Source of the DNA: Polyangium fumosum
GTDB taxonomy: Bacteria; Myxococcota_A; Polyangia; Polyangiales; Polyangiaceae
Reading direction: 5' to 3'
Length of the DNA: 64,000 bases
Assembly: GCF_005144585.1 (NCBI RefSeq)
Contig: NZ_SSMQ01000021.1
Coordinates: 107,293-171,292, forward strand
The notes under the pieces were generated by a model. The model did not search any database and was not told the DNA's origin. It saw only the letters and a program-made list of their open reading frames with translations. Shown piece by piece: positions 54,601-64,000 of this stretch. Position numbers and translations under genes: made by a program. The number at the start of each line of letters is the position of its first letter. The stretch's first letter is position 1.

Positions 54601-55511
54601 CTGCGATCATCTCGCAGCTCGTCATGGGTGAACGCGCCATGGCCGAGCGTTTCCTGCGCCGCATGGAGCAGGTCGTCGGCCCTCTCCTCGCCCGTGATCC
54701 GTCCGTCGCCGGCCGCTTCGGCTACGCCCGCGGCTACTGGCATAGGTACGCCGAGCAGGATCCGTACACGGCGCTCGGCATCGAGCGCGAGGCCATCGCG
54801 AACTTCATGGTCTCGGGCGATCGACGGTTCCTGCCGCTGCTCCGCGCCCATGTGGGCCTCGACCTCGTGCTGCTCGGCGCGTACGACGAGGCCGAACGCG
54901 AGTTCGAGCTCGCCCTCGCGATCGCGTCGGCCGACAGCGTCTCCGCGCTCCTCGCCGGCTGCTTCCGCGCCGGGCTCCTCGTCGAGCGCGGCGCGCTGGA
55001 CGAGGCCATCACGCTCGGCACCACCGTCGCGGACGAGGCCGCCACGCATAGCGAGGGAGTGATCAGCGTGAGCGTGCAGTACTTCATCCTCGAAGCGCAT
55101 CTGCGTCGTGGCGACCTCGACGCGGCTCGGCGCCTCCTCACGGCCGTCGCGCCGCTCGTCGAGCTCCTCCCGCTCGGGCGGATATGGGCGCTCGCGGGCC
55201 ACGCAGCGCTCGAGCTCGCCGAGGGCCGTCCCGCGAGCGCCGTCGAGCTCACCGAGAGCGCGCTCGCACAGACGGCCGAGATCGGCATGCGGCACACGAG
55301 CGCCCACGCGCGCATCGTCCTCACGCGCGCCGAAGCCCTTTGGGCCGTCGACAAGCACGGCGAGGCCCGCGCCACGATCGAAGACGCCCGCGCGGATCTC
55401 CTCGCCCGCGCTGCGCGCATCGCGGATCCGGCCTACGCCCGGACCTTCCTCGAGGCGGTCCCGCTGCACATGCGGATCCTCGACCTCTGGAAGGCGTGGA
55501 GCGGCGTCTAG
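51645..55511 (+). CDS. Ser/Thr kinase - degenerate cyclase-like - AAA/STAND ATPase - TPR protein (second paralogue)
   Basis: 1288 aa with the same domain order as the protein at 11734. Kinase at ~8-265: GVGGMGEVY, VAVKLL, HRDIKPSNLFL, VLDFGVAR, GTPGYMAPEQA. Cyclase-like region ~294-445 (ARIVLVTGREETSHGLALG) without catalytic Asp. ATPase with GLPGMGKS (~488) and VVLEDLHWGD; TPR-like helices from ~820. All kinase and Walker motifs are intact. A CAGAAT box 12 nt before the ATG may be the -10, with TTGGCT as -35. It stands alone, with no SIR2 or lipase partner, which marks it as a general signalling paralogue. Confidence 0.87.
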   Translation: MRPGDIIGERFRVERLAGVGGMGEVYRAEDLQTGHVVAVKLLRASELSNSERLAQEARVLEALGHPHIVRYVDHGVAPTGAPWLAMEWLEGESLAARLGRQGLRLEECITLAVRVADALATAHARGVVHRDIKPSNLFLERGEIERVKVLDFGVARDRGRGRLTLTGTIVGTPGYMAPEQARADKAGVDARADVFSLGAVLFECLTGQPAFDGEHAFAILASLLLAEAPRVRDLRPDVPQALDDLVSSMLSKDVASRPSDAGAALRALVALGPVEGNATPVQTASAEVITDSERQLLSIVAALPPSLPDGKEAPSRFLPRDRIAAIEQEIAKLGARVEEIDGGALLLGLVGRGNPTDQAARAARAALRLRALAPEARIVLVTGREETSHGLALGSISKRAAALLDLGEEAGAVRIDASTQALLDVRFDVSAGADGIFLRGEREVGSGTRTLLGKPSPYLGRERELRSVRDFLEEGLDEGKPRVAVVLGLPGMGKSRLRHELVEQLRRGAVEPAIAIGRGDPIGAGSAFSILGSAIRTMAQIGIGEPVASRRLKLEALVATYVEGDDRARVTAFLGEMVGAPAGDERPDLRAARQNATLMADRIREAWIDFVEALSVVRPLVVVLEDLHWGDRASIKLVDAALAVQGERRFAVLALARPELHDLFPKIWADRELLEVRLGELGRRAAERLVQHFLGEVMCEEEIQRLVDRAAGNAFYLEELIRAVAEGRGRDLPETVLGMVEARLLSLEPEARRVLRAASVFGQSFWWGGVAALIGDASLPNGRVGLLDRLCERELIVRRRETRFLGEEEYAFRHALVREGSYAMLTERDRRRGHALAAEWLLASGETDPTILADHFESSGDMERSAEFFAAAAELALSAGDFSAAVSFTDRGLVANPRADIVAQLRAIRADAWNWTSSSAKAYEAAMEALESARSGSKEYGRALGAALGSALLLRKKDALDALMGELYRIEPAEDAIPALSFAYSSAIISQLVMGERAMAERFLRRMEQVVGPLLARDPSVAGRFGYARGYWHRYAEQDPYTALGIEREAIANFMVSGDRRFLPLLRAHVGLDLVLLGAYDEAEREFELALAIASADSVSALLAGCFRAGLLVERGALDEAITLGTTVADEAATHSEGVISVSVQYFILEAHLRRGDLDAARRLLTAVAPLVELLPLGRIWALAGHAALELAEGRPASAVELTESALAQTAEIGMRHTSAHARIVLTRAEALWAVDKHGEARATIEDARADLLARAARIADPAYARTFLEAVPLHMRILDLWKAWSGV

Positions 55512-55525
55512 AACCGGCCCTCGCA

Positions 55526-55553
55526 TTGCCTCTGCGCCCGCGCCCGGTACGCT
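55526..55553 (+). promoter_or_regulatory. Promoter of the 55561 gene (near-leaderless)
   Basis: TTGCCT (55526-55531), 16 nt, TACGCT (55548-55553), then ATG after 7 nt. No Shine-Dalgarno. Confidence 0.45.
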
Positions 55554-55560
55554 CCATCGT

Positions 55561-56061
55561 ATGCGCCGAAACTTCGCTCCCCTTATCCTTGCTTGTTTCT
55601 TCGTCTCCTTCACCACCTCGTCCGCACACGCGGACGAACCCCCGGGCTGGGTGCCCCGCGACGAACCTGAAGCCCTCCCGCCACCTCCTCCCGCGCCGCC
55701 GCCCCCGCGCCCGGGACCCACGACCTACACGATCGAACAGCGGGAGTTGTCCGAGACCCCGACGAAAATGGCGAGCCCGACGGCGTTCTACGTCGGCACG
55801 ATCCTCGCCGGCGCGGGGCTGCTCGGCGTCGTCACGGGGCTCGTGATCCGGGCGGATCTCCCGCAAACCGAATGCACCGACTGTCCCGCGGCGGAGAAGC
55901 GCTCGGCGTCGCTCGGCCTGATCCTCGGCGGCGGCCTCGGCATGTTGATTGGCATCCCCATCGCCGTGGTCGGTGGGCGAACGATCTCGGAGCAACCGTC
56001 GTGGGCGCGCCCGCAGGTATTCGTCTCTCCGCGCGGCGGCGCGCTTCAGTGGACGTTCTGA
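55561..56061 (+). CDS. Exported protein with two membrane helices
   Basis: 166 aa. A cleavable signal peptide (FAPLILACFFVSFTTSSAHA) is followed by a Pro-rich segment and two hydrophobic glycine-rich helices (FYVGTILAGAGLLGVVTGLV and LGLILGGGLGMLIGIPIAVV) around a Cys pair loop (ECTDCP). This layout recurs in small myxobacterial envelope proteins of unknown function. Located directly after the kinase gene. Confidence 0.7.
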   Translation: MRRNFAPLILACFFVSFTTSSAHADEPPGWVPRDEPEALPPPPPAPPPPRPGPTTYTIEQRELSETPTKMASPTAFYVGTILAGAGLLGVVTGLVIRADLPQTECTDCPAAEKRSASLGLILGGGLGMLIGIPIAVVGGRTISEQPSWARPQVFVSPRGGALQWTF

Positions 56062-56405
56062 ACGTCGCGTCACCCTCCGATTGACGAATTCGTCCCCGTC
56101 CGCCGAGCCTTGGAATGCGGCGCGCACCCGGGACGTCGCGCCTCCCAAAACGAGCCCGAATTGCTCGAAATGGCCCGCCTCTCCGGGACGTCGCCGCTGG
56201 ATGCGGTGTGCATGCCGTACCCACGCCGCACGACGGAATCCTGCTCGCATGCAATGCATGCACGGCTGCAATCTGGCTCGCGCGAATTTCCCGACCGTCT
56301 GTGGATTCCCTGGTGTCTTGATCGACCAAGCTGCCCGGGCATGACGCGTGCACCCCTGGGGGTGGGCGACCTAGGCGCTTGGCCTTGTTGTGGAAAGGCT
56401 CTCAC
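56062..56405. other. Intergenic region without recognisable features
   Basis: 344 bp. Short ORFs on both strands show no protein-like composition, and no tRNA or repeat family member is present. TTGATC near 56320 may be a weak -35 for the STAS-like gene. Confidence 0.4.
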
Positions 56406-56846
56406 GTGCTTCTAGCCATGCAGGAACAAGGAATTCGATACGACTTTGGTTCGAGCCGGATGTGCTTCGAGCCGCCGAACACCTGCTTCGTGACGTATGT
56501 CGGCGACCTCGACGCCGACATCGTCGCGCGGATGAACGCGGCGCTCGAAGAGACCATGCGGCGGCACGAGCCCGTCGACTTGCTCGTGGATCTGTCTCGT
56601 ACGGGACAGGTGACGGAGCTCGTCCGGCGCCACGCCGTGGGCGGCATGCTGGCCCTGAACCCGCGCGCCACCGCCGTGTTCGGCGCCGATTTTCACCTCC
56701 GCGTGGTCGTGTCGATGATCACGAAGGCGATTCGATTGCTCCACGTGGATCTGCGCGGGCAGATCAAGTTCTTCGACCGCGAAGCGGACGCGCGCGCCTG
56801 GCTCGCCGAGGTCAAACGGAAAGAGAGATTGCAGCGCAGCGCTTGA
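56406..56846 (+). CDS. STAS/SpoIIAA-like protein
   Basis: 146 aa from GTG 56406, preceded by GGAAAGG at 7 nt; ATG 56418 is the alternative. It resembles the STAS/SpoIIAA-like fold: CFVTYVGDLDADIVARMNAA, PVDLLVDLSRTGQVT, and an end helix FDREADARAWLAEVKRKE. Typical Ser phosphorylation residues of anti-sigma antagonists are not obvious. It lies 19 nt before the terpene synthase. Confidence 0.65.
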   Translation: MLLAMQEQGIRYDFGSSRMCFEPPNTCFVTYVGDLDADIVARMNAALEETMRRHEPVDLLVDLSRTGQVTELVRRHAVGGMLALNPRATAVFGADFHLRVVVSMITKAIRLLHVDLRGQIKFFDREADARAWLAEVKRKERLQRSA

Positions 56847-56865
56847 GCGCTTTGGGGGGGCGATC

Positions 56866-57969
56866 ATGCTTGCAGCCAAGGAACGGCCCGACGAGACCAT
56901 CACGGTTTGTCCTGCCAGGGAAATCACGGCGCCTCACGCGCCGGACCTCGCGCTCGGGATCCCGCGCCACTGGTGGCCCGATCCGCTCGTGAACGTGCAC
57001 GCGGCGCGGATCGAAGAAGAGACGCTCGCGTGGTTCCGCGAGCTCGGCTTCGGCGAGCGCTCGATCTGGATCGTCCGCACCTTCGCGCCGGCCGACTATG
57101 CGGGCATGCCCTTCCCGCTCGCGGCCCCGCGCGAGCTCTTGCTCCTCGCCAAATACCTCTCGCTCTGGCTGCTTTGGGACGACGTCGACGTCGAGGGCCG
57201 CGAGCGCACCTTCCCCTTCTGCGGCCCGGCCGTCCTCGAGCCCAGCGCCTCCGGCGTCACCACCCTCTTCGGCGCCACGTGGTCGGCCCTGCTCCGCGAG
57301 CTCGCCACGACCATGAGCCCCGCCTGGATGGCGACCCTCTGCGAGGCCATGGACACCTGGAGCACGGCCGCGCTCAAGGAAGCGCGCACCTCGAAGCAGC
57401 GCCGCGCGGGGCTCGCCCACATCTCGTACGAAGAGGCGCTCCGCTCGCGCATCGACACCATCGGAATGGCCGCGACGGGCTACCTCCTCGAATACGCGCG
57501 GGGCATCGAGCTCCCGCCGGACTTCCACGCCCACGAGACCGCGCTCGCCTTGAAGACCCTCTCCGGCAAGATCGTCGGCTTCGGCAACGACATCTGGAGC
57601 CTCGGCAAGGACTGGGCCTCGGGCTACGTCAACGTCATCCTCGCGCTCCGCGAGGAGCAAGGGCTCACCATGCTCGAGGCCGTGCGGCGCATCATCCGCG
57701 ACCACGACGAGGCCATCGCCGAGTTCGACCGCCTCGCCCGCGCGCTCCCGAGCTTCGGCGCGGCGTGGGACACGCACATCGCGACCTGGGTGCAGGACCT
57801 CCGGCACGCGTCCCTCGGCTTCACGCTTTGGGAGTCGCGCGCCCCGCGGTACGCGGCGTTCAAGATGCTCGTGAATGGCACTCCGATCGATCCTTCCTTC
57901 ATCGTGCCCACGTCGCTCGCCCCGCGCGCCGCCGCCGCGACGGCGTCCGCGTATGCTCCCCACGCTTGA
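56866..57969 (+). CDS. Class I terpene synthase
   Basis: 367 aa. The first metal-binding motif is WDDVDVE (DDxxxE type, ~104) and the second is NDIWSLGKD (NSE triad NDxxSxxKD, ~240), followed by WASGYVNVILAL. A C-terminal RY pair (APRYAAF) fits the bacterial sesquiterpene/diterpene cyclase family. It ionises a prenyl diphosphate and cyclises it; the product cannot be predicted. Likely co-transcribed with the STAS-like gene before it and the acyl-CoA dehydrogenase 35 nt after it. Confidence 0.9.
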   Translation: MLAAKERPDETITVCPAREITAPHAPDLALGIPRHWWPDPLVNVHAARIEEETLAWFRELGFGERSIWIVRTFAPADYAGMPFPLAAPRELLLLAKYLSLWLLWDDVDVEGRERTFPFCGPAVLEPSASGVTTLFGATWSALLRELATTMSPAWMATLCEAMDTWSTAALKEARTSKQRRAGLAHISYEEALRSRIDTIGMAATGYLLEYARGIELPPDFHAHETALALKTLSGKIVGFGNDIWSLGKDWASGYVNVILALREEQGLTMLEAVRRIIRDHDEAIAEFDRLARALPSFGAAWDTHIATWVQDLRHASLGFTLWESRAPRYAAFKMLVNGTPIDPSFIVPTSLAPRAAAATASAYAPHA

Positions 57970-58004
57970 CACCGCCTCGCGGCTGGCATCACGTGCGCCG
58001 CGCG

Positions 58005-59804
<1,800 letters not shown>

Positions 59805-59884
59805 CGCGCACGGATCCGACGACGACGGTCGACGATCCCCTGTCCTCCGCGGCCGTCCTCGGGCTGCGCCGTAAGCCTGCGATC

Positions 59885-59914
59885 TTGTACGGATCACGCG
59901 GTCCGTGGTAGGGT
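59885..59914 (+). promoter_or_regulatory. Possible promoter of traAB
   Basis: TTGTAC (59885-59890), 18 nt, TAGGGT (59909-59914), giving a ~40-nt leader to ATG 59958. An imperfect inverted repeat (ACGGA ... TCCGT) lies inside the spacer. Confidence 0.4.
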
Positions 59915-59957
59915 CCGCGGCAGTGCCGCGGAGTGCGGCGCGAAGGCCGACGGTGAC

Positions 59958-61994
59958 ATGGAACTCAGACGAATCCTCCTTGCTTCAGTCGCCCTCCTCG
60001 CGATGGCTCCTCGGGTCGCGAGCGCTGCGCCGGTCACGATCCCGGAGGGCGTTTCGGACCCGCTCGACGGCCTCGGCACGGGCCTCTGCGCGGCCTCGGC
60101 GATCGCGGCGAGCGTCAACGAGTTCGGCGGCTTCCTCAACTACACGGGCGACGTCAATGCGTTCATCGAGGCGCACGCCGTCGATCGCACGGAGCACGTC
60201 ATCCGCACGCTGCTCGACCTGTCCAACAACAACGCCGCGAACCAGGCGCTGAGCTACGGCGACTTCATCGACGCCGCGCTCGATCAGGGCTGCAAGACGG
60301 GCGGCTGCGATTTCTTCGTGAATGACACGTCGACGAGGTTCGGCAGCCGCATGCGTGGCTACCTCAACGTCACGGCCGACCTCGTGAACAAGCCCATTCA
60401 CTTCGGGTTTTACGTGGACGACGCCGTCAGCCTCACCATCTACGACAAGAACAAGGGCGTCTACAACGTCGTCACGCGCCCTCCCGTACTCGGCGCGACC
60501 ACCTACCGCTTGACGAACCAGGTCACCTTCCAGAAGGCCGGCCTCTACCCGATCGAGATCCTCTACGTCGAGCTCATCGAGCACGCCGCGCTCGAGATGT
60601 CCTACTTCGTCGGGGACTTCGTGGACTTCGAGCGAGAAGCGAACGTGCCGCCGATCACGAAGCTCAATGACTTGGGGTTCACGGTCTTCCCCGAGACGAT
60701 GTTTTTCCAGACGCTGAGCGGCAGCCCCTCGTACCCCGACCTCGGCGTCTGCAAGCAGTGCAGGCGCGAGTTCGCCGACCAGGGAGGCAACAACGGCTGC
60801 GACCCGGGGCAATACTGCAACTCGGCCGCGCTTTGCGCCCCCTGCGACACCAAAGATCTCTGCGGCCCGAGCTGCTCGCCCTGCGGCGTCGACACGCCGT
60901 TCTGCGTGAACATCAACGGCACCCTCCAGTGCGGCGCATGCAAGACGGACGAGGACTGCAAGGAGGGGTTCATCTGCAACCCCGACACGAAGACCTGCGA
61001 CGAGTGCAATGAGAGTTCCGACTGCCCCAAGGGCGCGGCGTGCATCGAGAACAAGTGTGAGCCTTGCGCGACGAGCGCCGAGTGCGCCGGCGCCTCCTGC
61101 AACTGCTGTCCCGACGGCGCGAACGGCCAGCAGATGAAGTGCGCCCCGCTCGAGCCGAACGGCAACCCGAGCTGCGTCGAGTGCACGACCGACGCCGAGT
61201 GCGGCGGCGGCATCTGCAACCTCTCCGTCGGCCGCTGCCAGGGCACGCTCCCCGAGAACAACACGCCGACCTGCTGCGGCGACGGCTGCGTCAACTGCAC
61301 CGCGCTCGAGGTCATCGTCGTCAACGGCACGGCCCAGCCGCGCTATCCGTTCTGCCTGCCCGGCCCCGTCGGCACCGCGTGCGCCGAGTGCCGCCACGAC
61401 ATGGATTGCGGCGAGGGCGCCTTCTGCCTCAGCGGCACCTGCACCCCCTGCACCCGCGACAAACGCTGCGGATTGCGCTGCGATAGCTGCGGCGGCGACA
61501 CGCCCTTCTGCTCCGGCCAGAACGCCGCCGCCGCTGCGTGCGTGCGTTGTGTCGACGACGCGCAATGCGGCGCGGGCTCGACCTGCGACACGGCGACCCA
61601 CACCTGCACGGTCAGCACGGGCTGCATGCTCACCTGCTCCTCCGAGACGCCTTATTGCAACGGCACGGCCTGCGTCGCTTGTTACGCCGACTCGCACTGC
61701 CCCTGCGGCGGCACCTGCAACCTCTCCTCGAACACCTGCACGCCCTCGTGCAAGACCAATGTCGACTGCCTCGGCAGCGACCACTGCCGCTGGAACGAGA
61801 CGGAGACCGCGAAGGAGTGCGCGCTCGGCCCGATGCCCGACGGCGTCGATTGCGGTGGCACCCTCGCCACGATATGCTCAGCACGGCCCGGTCGACATGG
61901 AGGTGGCGCGCCCGGAGCCGCATTGCTCGTCCTCTCCGTCCTTGGCCTGCTTGGCCGCCGCCGCCTCCGTTCAACCCTCCGAGGTGAGTCGTGA
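59958..61994 (+). CDS. traA: TraA-like outer-membrane exchange receptor
   Basis: 678 aa. Signal peptide (1-24). Residues ~110-225 resemble the PA14-like ligand domain ([34 protein letters not shown]). Residues ~265-620 are Cys-rich repeats (CxTDxxCxxGxxCN types). The C-terminus is a MYXO-CTERM-like sorting tag: Cys in ICSARPG, hydrophobic helix [16 protein letters not shown], basic RRRLR. This is the domain order of TraA, the polymorphic cell-surface receptor with which related myxobacteria recognise each other and fuse outer membranes. The GTGA overlap with an OmpA-domain gene matches the traAB operon. The exact Cys position of the sorting tag is slightly atypical. Confidence 0.85.
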   Translation: MELRRILLASVALLAMAPRVASAAPVTIPEGVSDPLDGLGTGLCAASAIAASVNEFGGFLNYTGDVNAFIEAHAVDRTEHVIRTLLDLSNNNAANQALSYGDFIDAALDQGCKTGGCDFFVNDTSTRFGSRMRGYLNVTADLVNKPIHFGFYVDDAVSLTIYDKNKGVYNVVTRPPVLGATTYRLTNQVTFQKAGLYPIEILYVELIEHAALEMSYFVGDFVDFEREANVPPITKLNDLGFTVFPETMFFQTLSGSPSYPDLGVCKQCRREFADQGGNNGCDPGQYCNSAALCAPCDTKDLCGPSCSPCGVDTPFCVNINGTLQCGACKTDEDCKEGFICNPDTKTCDECNESSDCPKGAACIENKCEPCATSAECAGASCNCCPDGANGQQMKCAPLEPNGNPSCVECTTDAECGGGICNLSVGRCQGTLPENNTPTCCGDGCVNCTALEVIVVNGTAQPRYPFCLPGPVGTACAECRHDMDCGEGAFCLSGTCTPCTRDKRCGLRCDSCGGDTPFCSGQNAAAAACVRCVDDAQCGAGSTCDTATHTCTVSTGCMLTCSSETPYCNGTACVACYADSHCPCGGTCNLSSNTCTPSCKTNVDCLGSDHCRWNETETAKECALGPMPDGVDCGGTLATICSARPGRHGGGAPGAALLVLSVLGLLGRRRLRSTLRGES

Positions 61995-63940
61995 AGCGAT
62001 CGATCTCGTTCTTGCTCTCGCTCGCGACGCTCGCCGTGGCGCCTGTGGTCGCGGAAGCCGCCGAAGAAGGCCGCTTCGACGCGCAGACCTTCCGGCCCTC
62101 CGCGGCCCCGCGTGATCTCGTGATGATCCAGAAATCCGAGGTCGTCAGCCATCTCTCGCCGACGTTCGGCATCTACACGGACATCGGCCTCGATCCCCTC
62201 GCGGTCGCGGCGATCACGACGGGGCAACAGATCCGCGCCGTCGGCGCGCGCCTTCAGGTCACGGCCCTCGCGGGCATCGGCTTCTACGACATCTTCGACA
62301 TCACGATGGCGATGCCGTTGGTCGCCTGGCAGATGTCCGACAACCTGAGGCCGCTCGGCACCGAGGGCGAGATCTCGCCGAGCGCGCTCGGCGATCTTCG
62401 TTTCAACACAAAGATTGCGATCCCCTACCTGAACCGGAAAGCCCAAATCAAAGAGGGCTTCGGCATGGCGGTCACGGGCAACTTGAACTTGCCCACGGGG
62501 GATCAGAACGCGTTCGCCAGCGACGGCGCCGTCTCTGGCGGCCTCGGGCTCGTCGCGGATTATCGCTTCAACTTCGGCCTGCTCGTCACGGCAAACGGCG
62601 GCGTCTGGTTCCGGCCCGACCGACAGTTTGCCGGGACGAAGGTCGGCGACATGGCGAACTTCGGCATCGGCGCGGAGATGTACGTCGTGCAGCGCTGGGG
62701 TTGGTCCGTGCTCGGCGGCGTGTACGGCAGCGTCTCGATGGTGAAGTTCCCGGACAGCCCCTCGCAGGTCCCGGCCGAGGCGCTCATGGCGATGCGCTGG
62801 CAGTGGGCGAGCGGCTTCTCGCTCACGGTCGGCGGCACGTTCGGCGCGAACTGCGGGTTCGGCGCGCCCGTCTTCCGCGCGTTCGCGGGGCTCACGTGGC
62901 AACCTTCGAAGTCGCGTGAGCAGCAGGAGATCGATCGCCTGAAGCAGGTCGACAGCGAGGATCCCGATCACGACGGCCTCATCGGCGACGCGGATCATTG
63001 CCCCGAGCTGCCGGGCGTCCCGCAGAACATGGGCTGCCCCGACTCCGACTCCGACAAGGACGGCGTCCCCGATCGCGACGACAAGTGCCCGATGCTCGCG
63101 GGCGGCCGCGGCGGTTGTCCCGGCGCGTTCGTGAAGGGGGACGAGATCAAGATCCTCGATCAGGTCCACTTCGCGACGGACAAGGACATCATCCTCGACG
63201 ATTCGAAGAAGGTGATCGAAGCGGTCATCACGGTCCTCCGGGACAACCCCGAGATCCGCGCCGTCGAGATCGAGGGCCACACCGACGTGCGCGCGGGCGA
63301 CGTGTACAACCACAACCTCTCGCAGCGCCGCGTGGAGAGCGTCCGGGCGTACATGATCCAGAGGGGGATCGATCCCTCGCGCCTCACCGCGAAGGGGTAC
63401 GGTCATTCCAAACCCATCTACGACGACTCGATGTGCCTCGGGAAGGATGAAGAGCTCTCAGAAGACTGCAAGTTCATGACGCAGACGAACCGCCGCGTCG
63501 TCTTCCGCATCAAGGGCCAGGGCAGCGCGCCCGGCACAGCCGTGGGCGGCGGCGGCACGGTCCTCTCGCCGGGCGACAAGACGCTCGACGGCGAGGGCGT
63601 GATCAACGGCAACGGCGTGCTGAACGGCGGCAGCACCTTGCCGAGCGGCGGCATCCTTCCCAAGGGGAACGGCGTGCTCGACACGAAGGATCCGACCCTT
63701 CCTGGCAGCACTCTCCCGCGCTCCGGGGAGCAACTGCAGCCCGAGGCGCCGAAGGAGGAAGGCGCGGACAAACCGGCCGACGGCAAGGACAAACCCGGCA
63801 AGCCCGGCGCCGCTCCTGCACCCGCAGCGCCGAAGCCTGGTGCCGCTCCTGCGCCCGCAGCGCCGAAGCCCGGCGCCGTGCCTGCGAAGCCGCCTGCGCC
63901 CGCGAAGCCCGCCACGCCGAACCCCACGGCGCCGCGCTGA
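61991..63940 (+). CDS. traB: TraB-like OmpA-domain outer-membrane protein
   Basis: 649 aa from GTG 61991, overlapping traA by 4 nt. Signal peptide (1-24); residues ~25-305 are beta-strand rich and fit an outer-membrane barrel. Then come thrombospondin-3-like calcium repeats ([16 protein letters not shown]) and an OmpA peptidoglycan-binding domain at ~385-515 ([31 protein letters not shown]). The C-terminal ~130 residues are Gly- then Pro/Ala-rich, ending in repeated [11 protein letters not shown] units. In Myxococcus xanthus TraB works with TraA in outer-membrane exchange, anchoring the pair to the cell wall. Confidence 0.85.
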   Translation: MKRSISFLLSLATLAVAPVVAEAAEEGRFDAQTFRPSAAPRDLVMIQKSEVVSHLSPTFGIYTDIGLDPLAVAAITTGQQIRAVGARLQVTALAGIGFYDIFDITMAMPLVAWQMSDNLRPLGTEGEISPSALGDLRFNTKIAIPYLNRKAQIKEGFGMAVTGNLNLPTGDQNAFASDGAVSGGLGLVADYRFNFGLLVTANGGVWFRPDRQFAGTKVGDMANFGIGAEMYVVQRWGWSVLGGVYGSVSMVKFPDSPSQVPAEALMAMRWQWASGFSLTVGGTFGANCGFGAPVFRAFAGLTWQPSKSREQQEIDRLKQVDSEDPDHDGLIGDADHCPELPGVPQNMGCPDSDSDKDGVPDRDDKCPMLAGGRGGCPGAFVKGDEIKILDQVHFATDKDIILDDSKKVIEAVITVLRDNPEIRAVEIEGHTDVRAGDVYNHNLSQRRVESVRAYMIQRGIDPSRLTAKGYGHSKPIYDDSMCLGKDEELSEDCKFMTQTNRRVVFRIKGQGSAPGTAVGGGGTVLSPGDKTLDGEGVINGNGVLNGGSTLPSGGILPKGNGVLDTKDPTLPGSTLPRSGEQLQPEAPKEEGADKPADGKDKPGKPGAAPAPAAPKPGAAPAPAAPKPGAVPAKPPAPAKPATPNPTAPR

Positions 63941-63947
63941 TCCCCGA

Positions 63948-63976
63948 GGCCTCGCTCCGACGAACGGAGCGAGGCC
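63948..63976 (+). terminator. Terminator hairpin after traB
   Basis: Perfect 12-bp stem GGCCTCGCTCCG / CGGAGCGAGGCC around loop ACGAA, 7 nt after the traB stop. No U-tract follows. Confidence 0.7.
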
Positions 63977-64000
63977 CCGCGCCCCCTCCCCCGCCCGTCC

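Overview
The window is about 70% GC and reads as part of a myxobacterial chromosome, most likely the Polyangium/Sorangium side of Myxococcota. Pointers are the many very large Ser/Thr kinases, an FHA sigma-54 activator, numerous lipoproteins, a TraA/TraB outer-membrane-exchange pair, a TPR lipoprotein resembling gliding-motility proteins, a terpene synthase and a P450. No rRNA, tRNA, CRISPR array or intact transposase was seen.

Layout. 1-4.6 kb: a Cys-rich lipoprotein running off the left edge, then a rearranged STAND/kinase/WD40 locus. 4.8-11.2 kb: FHA sigma-54 activator, DoxX-like protein, secreted beta-propeller lipoprotein, a broken gene and a small lipoprotein. 11.2-19.5 kb: a tandem array, then a tightly coupled operon encoding a kinase-ATPase-TPR protein, a macro-like/SIR2 protein and a membrane-anchored patatin. 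This operon is the best candidate for an undescribed, defence-like system. 19.8-25.6 kb: cysS, then a leftward run GST, HD phosphohydrolase, sigma-region-4-like HTH, nucleotidyltransferase and P450. 25.7-37.8 kb: small exported or hypothetical proteins, TolB-like proteins, a kinase with a C-terminal catalytic domain, and a TPR lipoprotein. 37.8-44.4 kb: a giant DUF2339/DUF3999 membrane protein and fetAB. 44.8-51.4 kb: an 1809-residue hybrid kinase/ATPase/HWE histidine kinase with its response regulator, and a methyltransferase. 51.6-63.9 kb: a second kinase-ATPase-TPR protein, a STAS-like protein, terpene synthase, acyl-CoA dehydrogenase, and traA-traB.

Two non-coding themes stand out. First, seven intergenic copies of a dispersed palindromic element of up to ~330 bp occur. 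Each arm carries four hairpins in fixed order, the stems change by compensatory substitution, and a loop (TGTCC/GGACA) and an asymmetric core are kept. Second, three degenerate tandem arrays are built on a ~21-22 bp unit. In addition, several genes without a Shine-Dalgarno have a promoter-like -35/-10 pair ending 6-12 nt before the start codon, suggesting leaderless or near-leaderless mRNAs.

All functional calls come from reading motifs by eye; no database search was run. Enzyme families with clear motifs are secure. The defence role of the SIR2-patatin operon, the leaderless promoters and the inversion model are inferences.
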